Source: DATBLE01 sp963764565
GTDB taxonomy: Bacteria > Actinomycetota > Thermoleophilia > Gaiellales > Gaiellaceae
Direction: 5' to 3'
Length of the DNA stretch: 64,000 nucleotides
Assembly: GCA_963764565.1 (NCBI GenBank)
Contig: CAVXTD010000011.1
Span: forward strand, 1 to 64,000
This document shows, one piece after another, positions 60,009 to 64,000 of the stretch. How positions within the stretch are numbered: position 1 is the stretch's first letter; each line of letters begins with the position of its first letter. The notes under the pieces are model-generated. The model worked only from the letters and a program-made list of their open reading frames with translations, was not told the DNA's origin and made no database searches. The position numbers were made by a program, and so were the translations under genes.

Positions 60009-60655
60009 CGCGCTCGTCACCGGTGGGGCATCGGGGATCGGGGCCGCGACCGTTGCGCTGCTCGAGGCCGAGGGCACGGAGGTGCAGGCTCTCGACCTGG
60101 CGACCGGCTTCGACGTCGGCGATGCCGCGGCCTGGGAGGCGGTCGGAGCGGTCGACTTCGCGTTCCTGAACGCGGGCGTCTCGACCGGGCAGACCGACGT
60201 TGCCGAGCTGACCGATCAGGCCTACCGGCGCGCGTTCGCGCGCGAACGTCGACGGTGTCGTCTTCGGCGTCCGGCGGATGGCGCGGGTGATGCAGCCCGG
60301 CTCGTCGATCGTTGCGACCGCGTCGCTCGCCGGGCTGATGGCGATGTCGCTCGACCCGATCTACTCGCTGACCAAGCATGCCGTGGTCGGCTTCGTCCGG
60401 TCGGCGGCGCCACAGCTGGCCGAGCGCGGGATCCGGATCAACGCGCTCTGCCCTGGTTTCGCCGACACGCCGATCGTCGATCGGGAGCTGCGGGAGTGGG
60501 TTGCCGAGCAGGGAATCGGGCTGATCTCGGCGGAGCGGGTGGCAGAGGCGGCGCTGACCGCGGCACGGTCGGAGGAGACGGGACAGGCGTGGGTCGTCCA
60601 GCCGGGCCGCGAGCCGCTCGTCTACGAGTTCCGCGGGGTGCCCGGGCCGCGATGA
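59998..60655 (+). CDS. Short-chain dehydrogenase (frameshifted once)
   Basis: About 218 residues. TTG 59998 start overlapping the previous gene by 11 nt: SALVTGGASGIGAATVALLEAEG, VDFAFLNAGVSTGQTDVAELTD; slip near 60240; ANVDGVVFGVRRMARVMQPG, SIVATASLAGLMAMSLDPIYSLTKHAVVGFV (Ser-Tyr-Lys), INALCPGFADTPIV. NAD(P)-dependent alcohol dehydrogenase; substrate unknown. Confidence 0.85.
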
Positions 60656-61528
60656 ACGTCTATCGCACACCCGACGAGCGGTTCGCCGGTCTCCCTGCGT
60701 TTCCGTTCGAGCCGCACTACCTCGACCAGGAAGGCCTGCGCATGCACTACCTCGACGAGGGCTCCGGCGATCCCGTCCTCTGCCTGCACGGCGAGCCGAC
60801 CTGGTCGTTCCTGTACCGGAAGATGATCCCCGAGCTGTCGCGTGCCGCGCGCGTCGTCTGTCCCGACTACTTCGGGTTCGGGCGCTCCGACAAGCCGACC
60901 GAGGTCGAGTGGTACTCGTTCGACCGGCACTACGGCTCGATCCTGCGGCTGGTCGAGGAGCTCGACCTGCGCGCGGCTGACCGTGGTCGTCCAGGACTGG
61001 GGCGGCCCGATCGGGCTGCGGCTCGCGGTCGAGCAGCCGGCGCGCGTCGAACGGCTCGTGATCATGAACACGGGGATCGGAGGCGGCCGAGCCCCGAGCG
61101 AGACGTGGCTCCGCTTCCGCGATGTCGTCCGTGCCGCGGGCCGCGACTTCCAGCCGGGGCGGCTGATCCGCACGAGCGCGGTGCGCGGGCTCGCCGACGA
61201 GGTGGTCGCGGCCTACGACGCACCGTTCCCCGGCCCGGAGTCGAAGGCCGGCGCGCTCGCCTTCCCCGAGCACGTCCCGACCGAGCCGGAGCACCCGAAC
61301 ACGGCGCCGCTGATGGCGATCCGCGAGGCGCTCCAGTCGTGGGAGAAGCCGGCGCTCGTGCTGTTCGGCGACTCGGACCCGATCTTCGGCCCGCAGGTCG
61401 CGGAGGCGATCTCGCGGCTGATCCCGGGCGCTTTGCCGGCCGAGATCCTCGCCAACGCGGGTCACTTCGTCCAGGAGGACGCCGGTGAGGAAGCGGCCGC
61501 GCGGATCGCCCGGTTCCTGGCGGAATGA
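60652..61528 (+). CDS. Haloalkane dehalogenase-like alpha/beta hydrolase (frameshifted once)
   Basis: About 291 residues. PHYLDQEGLRMHYLDEGSGDPVLCLHGEPTWSFLYRKMIP, VVCPDYFGFGRSDKPTEVEWYSF; slip near 60975; VVVQDWGGPIGLRLAVEQPARVERLVIMNTG with nucleophile Asp followed by Trp, as in haloalkane dehalogenases (HLD-I type HGEPTWS and DWGG); LVLFGDSDPIFGP and NAGHFVQEDAGEE supply the acid and His. Could instead be a CoA-ester or epoxide hydrolase. ATGA overlaps both neighbours. Confidence 0.85.
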
Positions 61529-62925
61529 GTCTGGAGCGGGAGCTGAGAGCGGCGTTCGGGCAGGCGGTGCTCGACGGCACGCCCGCCGAGTACCTGACCG
61601 ACTTCACGCGGCTGCCGGGGCGGGCCGACGCCGTCGTCCTGCCGGCGACGGCCGAGGAGGTCGCCGCCGTGCTCGCCTGGTGCTACGAGCGAGACGTGAC
61701 GATCGTGCCGCGCGGCGGCGGGACGGGCGCTCGCGGCGGGTGCCGTGCCCGACGGCGGCGTCGTGCTCGCGCTCGACCGGCTCGACCGCATCCGCTCGTT
61801 CGAGCCGGAGCTGTGGCGGATCCACGTCGAGGCCGGCGTCCACACCGACCGGCTGAAGCAGATCGTTCGCGACAGCGGTCTGATGTTCGCTCCCGACCCC
61901 GGCGCTCCCGAGCAGTCGCAGATCGGCGGCAACATCGCGACGAACGCCGGCGGTCCGCACGCGTTCAAGTACGGCGTCGTCGGCGACTGGGTGACGGGCA
62001 TCGAGGCGGCGCTGCCGCCGGGCGAGCTCGTCTCCGTCGGAGGCGCGATCCGCAAGGACGTCGCCGGCTACGACCTGAAGCGGCTGCTCGTCGGCTCGGA
62101 GGGCACGCTCGGGATCGTCACCGCGGCCTGGCTCAAGCTCCTCCCCGCGCCCGAGGTCGTCCTGCCGGTGGCGATCTTCCATCGGGGGACGCCGGAGGGG
62201 TGCGCCGCGCTTCTCCGGGTTGTCGGCAGCGGCATCGTCGCGGCCGCGCTCGACGTGCTCGACGCCGAGACGCTCGCCTGCGGCGCCGCCGTCGTTCCCC
62301 GGCGGCGTGCCGGACGGTGCCGGCTTCGTGCTGCTCGCCGAGGCGGACGGCTCCCGCGCCGAGGCGGAGCGCATCCGAGGCAGAGCTGGTCGAAGTCGCG
62401 GGGGCGGGCGCGGTCGGCGTGCATGCGCCGAGCGACCGGCAAGGGGTCGATGCCTTCTGGCGCTGGCGCTCCGGGTTGGCGTTCGCCGTCCTTGCGCGCC
62501 GCGGCGGGGTCGTCGCCGAGGACATCGTCGTGCCGCTCGACCGGGTCGAGGAGGCGATGGAGGAGACGCTGGCGATCGGTCGCCGCCACGATCTGATCGG
62601 CCTCTCCTTCGGTCACGCCGGCGACGGCAACCTCCACTCGGCGTTCCTGGTCGCGCCGGAGGAGCCGGACGAGCTCCGCCGCGCCGAGCTCGCGGTCGAC
62701 GACCTGTTCGACCTGGCCGTCCGCCTCGGCGGCTCGGTCTCCGGCGAGCACGGCCTGGGCCTGCTCAAGCGCGGCCAGCTGGCGAGGCAGTGGCCCGGCC
62801 GCGCCCTCGACCTGCACGCCGAGATCAAGCGCCTGTTCGACCCGAAGAACCTGCTCAACCCGGGAAAGAAGCTCGCGAGGCCACTCAGCAGCGGCGAGCA
62901 TCTCCCGGTCGCGACTCGCTCCTGA
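61525..62925 (+). CDS. FAD-linked oxidase (GlcD/D-lactate dehydrogenase-like), three frameshifts
   Basis: About 467 residues. VVLPATAEEVAAVLAWCYERDVTIVPRGGGTGA and SLIGGNIATNAGGPHAFKYGVVGDWVTGIEAALP-type FAD_binding_4 domain, GYDLKRLLVGSEGTLGIVTAAWLKLLP, C-terminal FAD-oxidase domain with GRRHDLIGLSFGHAGDGNLHSAFL, GGSVSGEHGLGLLKRGQL and IKRLFDPKNLLNPGKKL. Slips near 61738, 62297 and 62378. Oxidises a 2-hydroxy acid (glycolate, D-lactate or D-2-hydroxyglutarate type). Last gene of the overlapping catabolic operon. Confidence 0.9.
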   Translation: MSLERELRAAFGQAVLDGTPAEYLTDFTRLPGRADAVVLPATAEEVAAVLAWCYERDVTIVPRGGGTGARGGCRARRRRRARARPARPHPLVRAGAVADPRRGRRPHRPAEADRSRQRSDVRSRPRRSRAVADRRQHRDERRRSARVQVRRRRRLGDGHRGGAAAGRARLRRRRDPQGRRRLRPEAAARRLGGHARDRHRGLAQAPPRARGRPAGGDLPSGDAGGVRRASPGCRQRHRRGRARRARRRDARLRRRRRSPAACRTVPASCCSPRRTAPAPRRSASEAELVEVAGAGAVGVHAPSDRQGVDAFWRWRSGLAFAVLARRGGVVAEDIVVPLDRVEEAMEETLAIGRRHDLIGLSFGHAGDGNLHSAFLVAPEEPDELRRAELAVDDLFDLAVRLGGSVSGEHGLGLLKRGQLARQWPGRALDLHAEIKRLFDPKNLLNPGKKLARPLSSGEHLPVATRS

Positions 62926-62929
62926 GCAT

Positions 62930-62944
62930 GTAACACAGTGTTAC
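62930..62944. repeat. GTAACAC-A-GTGTTAC palindrome, copy 3
   Basis: Perfect 7-nt arms; immediately after the FAD-oxidase stop. Confidence 0.85.
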
Positions 62945-63005
62945 TTGCACGTCCGGCGCGGAGTCGTGACACTCGCGTGACAGGTCGTCGGCGACAGTTC
63001 GGGGC

Positions 63006-63335
63006 ATGGTCACGCTCGCCCCGCGGATCTCGCATCGCCTGATCGAGGCGATCGTCCGACTCGACGATCGGAACCGGCCGATCGCCGAGACCTATCGCCG
63101 GATCGGTGACGAGGCCGACCGGATGGGGCTCACACGGCCCAGTTACCAGCGGATTCGCGAGCTCGTCCACGAGGCTCGGCGCATCCGGCGGGGGCCGAAC
63201 ATGGTCGATCTGCTCCGGATCATGACCACGCCGCTGGAGGGACCCGACGACATCGTCGATCGCATGCAACAGCTCGGCGCCCGACCGCTGTTCGACTGGA
63301 CGTACCGCGCTGAGACGCGAGGACCGCCCAAGTAA
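63006..63335 (+). CDS. Small hypothetical protein, winged-helix-like (109 aa)
   Basis: Intact. ATG 63006 with GACAGT 7 nt upstream. RLIEAIVRLDDRNRPIAETYRRIGDEADRMGLTRPSYQRIRELVHEARRIRR looks like a helix-turn-helix with a basic recognition helix; the C-terminal part (LRIMTTPLEGPDDIVDRMQQLG) is helical. Could be a DNA-binding regulator; no named family. The stop TAA is provided by a GTAACAC palindrome, and another such palindrome lies upstream, so the gene is bracketed by two repeats. Confidence 0.65.
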   Translation: MVTLAPRISHRLIEAIVRLDDRNRPIAETYRRIGDEADRMGLTRPSYQRIRELVHEARRIRRGPNMVDLLRIMTTPLEGPDDIVDRMQQLGARPLFDWTYRAETRGPPK

Positions 63336-63346
63336 CACTGTGTTAC
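63332..63346. repeat. GTAACAC-T-GTGTTAC palindrome, copy 4
   Basis: Supplies the TAA stop (63333-63335) of the 109-residue gene. Confidence 0.85.
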
Positions 63347-63366
63347 GAGCCCAAGAGCGCGCTGGG

Positions 63367-64000
63367 CTACGAGAAGCGCCAGGTGCCGCCGGCGGCGTAC
63401 TCCTTCAGGATCCGCCGGCTGACGACCATCCGGTGCACCTCGTCCGGGCCGTCGTAGATCCGGCCGCCGCGAGCCATGGCCAGCATCGCCGCCAGGGGCG
63501 TGCGGTCGGTCAGGCCGAGGCCGCCGTGCACCTGCACCGCGCGGTCGATCACCTCGTTCAGCACGCGCGCGGCATAGAACTTGATCAGCGAGATCTCGAC
63601 CCGCGCCTCGTCGCCGCCGTCGATCTTGTCCGCGGCGTCGAGGGTCATCAGGCGGCAGGCCTGGATCTCCGCGGCGGAGTCGGCGATCCAGTTCTGCACC
63701 GTCTGCTTCTCCGCGAGCGGTCCTCCGAACGCCTCGCGCTCGAGCGAGTACCGGCACATCAGGTCGAACGCCCGCTGCATCTGGCCGAGCCAGCGCATCA
63801 CGTGGTGGATGCGGCCGGGGCCAAGCCGCTTCTGCGCGATCCGGAAGCCGTCGCCGCGCTCGCCGAGCAGGTTCTCCGCCGGCACGCGCACGCCGGTGTA
63901 GGTGACCTCGCAGTGCGTCGACCAGCCGCGCCCGCGATGGCCCGACACGGGCACCGCCTCGATCTCGATTCCGGGCGAGTCGGCCGGGACGAGGATCTGG
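63367..64000 (-). CDS. Acyl-CoA dehydrogenase, C-terminal part (5' end beyond window)
   Basis: At least 211 residues. ILVPADSPGIEIEAVPVSGHRGRGWSTHCEVTYTGVRVPAENLLGERGDGF, HHVMRWLGQMQRAFDLMCRYSLEREAFGGPLAEKQTVQNWIADSAAEI, VQVHGGLGLTDRTPLAAMLAMARGGRIYDGPDEVHRMVVSRRIL, the ending typical of ACAD10/11-like or FadE12-like enzymes. The YDGPDEVHRM motif carries the substrate-proximal region. Opposite strand to the main catabolic block; intact in the visible part. Confidence 0.92.
   Translation of the reverse strand, partial: QILVPADSPGIEIEAVPVSGHRGRGWSTHCEVTYTGVRVPAENLLGERGDGFRIAQKRLGPGRIHHVMRWLGQMQRAFDLMCRYSLEREAFGGPLAEKQTVQNWIADSAAEIQACRLMTLDAADKIDGGDEARVEISLIKFYAARVLNEVIDRAVQVHGGLGLTDRTPLAAMLAMARGGRIYDGPDEVHRMVVSRRILKEYAAGGTWRFS

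Overview
This is a GC-rich actinobacterial window (start codons often GTG, third positions almost all G/C). The gene content fits the deep-branching class Thermoleophilia (Solirubrobacterales/Gaiellales-like) better than Streptomyces or mycobacteria, but that placement is inference and no rRNA gene is present. There is one tRNA (Asp, GTC). Two features of expression stand out. Many transcription units begin with a TANNNT hexamer only 5-9 nt before the start codon, the layout of leaderless mRNAs. Genes inside operons are commonly joined by ATGA, GTGA or TGATG overlaps.

Layout. 1-8.7 kb: a PLP-dependent lyase/desulfurase-like enzyme and an epimerase, a small ORF plus Mug DNA glycosylase, a glutamine-dependent NAD synthetase split in two at a pair of palindromes, an acyl-CoA synthetase, and a DHA2 efflux pump with a TetR regulator. 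8.7-13.1 kb: an XRE/TPR regulator followed by a ten-residue mini-ORF with a near-perfect Shine-Dalgarno sequence (the most intriguing item here), a thioredoxin-fold lipoprotein, SelD and heme A synthase. 13.1-25.8 kb: PAC2 protein, DipZ-type CcdA/thioredoxin, an SF2 helicase, two related exported proteins, a four-gene overlapping operon (AlkA-like glycosylase, TIM-barrel isomerase, ProC, Pgl), a methyltransferase and an O-antigen-ligase-like membrane protein. 25.8-34.2 kb: a full potassium-transport locus (KdpD kinase, KdpE, a small membrane peptide, KdpF, A, C, B and a separate KdpD N-terminal sensor) in the unusual order F-A-C-B, with a tandem direct repeat between kdpE and the structural genes. 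34.2-37.8 kb: VOC protein and 2-oxoacid:ferredoxin oxidoreductase KorAB. 37.9-44.15 kb: a tandem duplication of a 3.1-kb unit (msrA, MFS, MarR, BtpA-like). 44.2-51.4 kb: an unknown membrane operon, an aminotransferase, cupin, VapBC, a luciferase-like monooxygenase, and a TetR/efflux pair with two matching operators. 51.5-64 kb: tRNA-Asp, then a long acyl-CoA catabolic block (FabG-type SDR, two thioesterases, hydrolase, three acyl-CoA dehydrogenases, acyl-CoA ligase, quinone oxidoreductase, SDRs, haloalkane-dehalogenase-like hydrolase, FAD-linked oxidase).

Three families of short palindromes recur: GTGTC(T/A)GACAC paired hairpins, GTGCCAGGCAC, and GTAACAC(T/A)GTGTTAC. Several copies supply stop codons, C-terminal residues or an in-frame insert to genes. 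Frameshifts that break otherwise well-conserved proteins are very frequent at about 25.8-34.8, 44-54.7 and 58-62.4 kb and rare elsewhere. Most look like single-base indels from sequencing or assembly, so gene ends there are approximate and the reading frames given are reconstructions.
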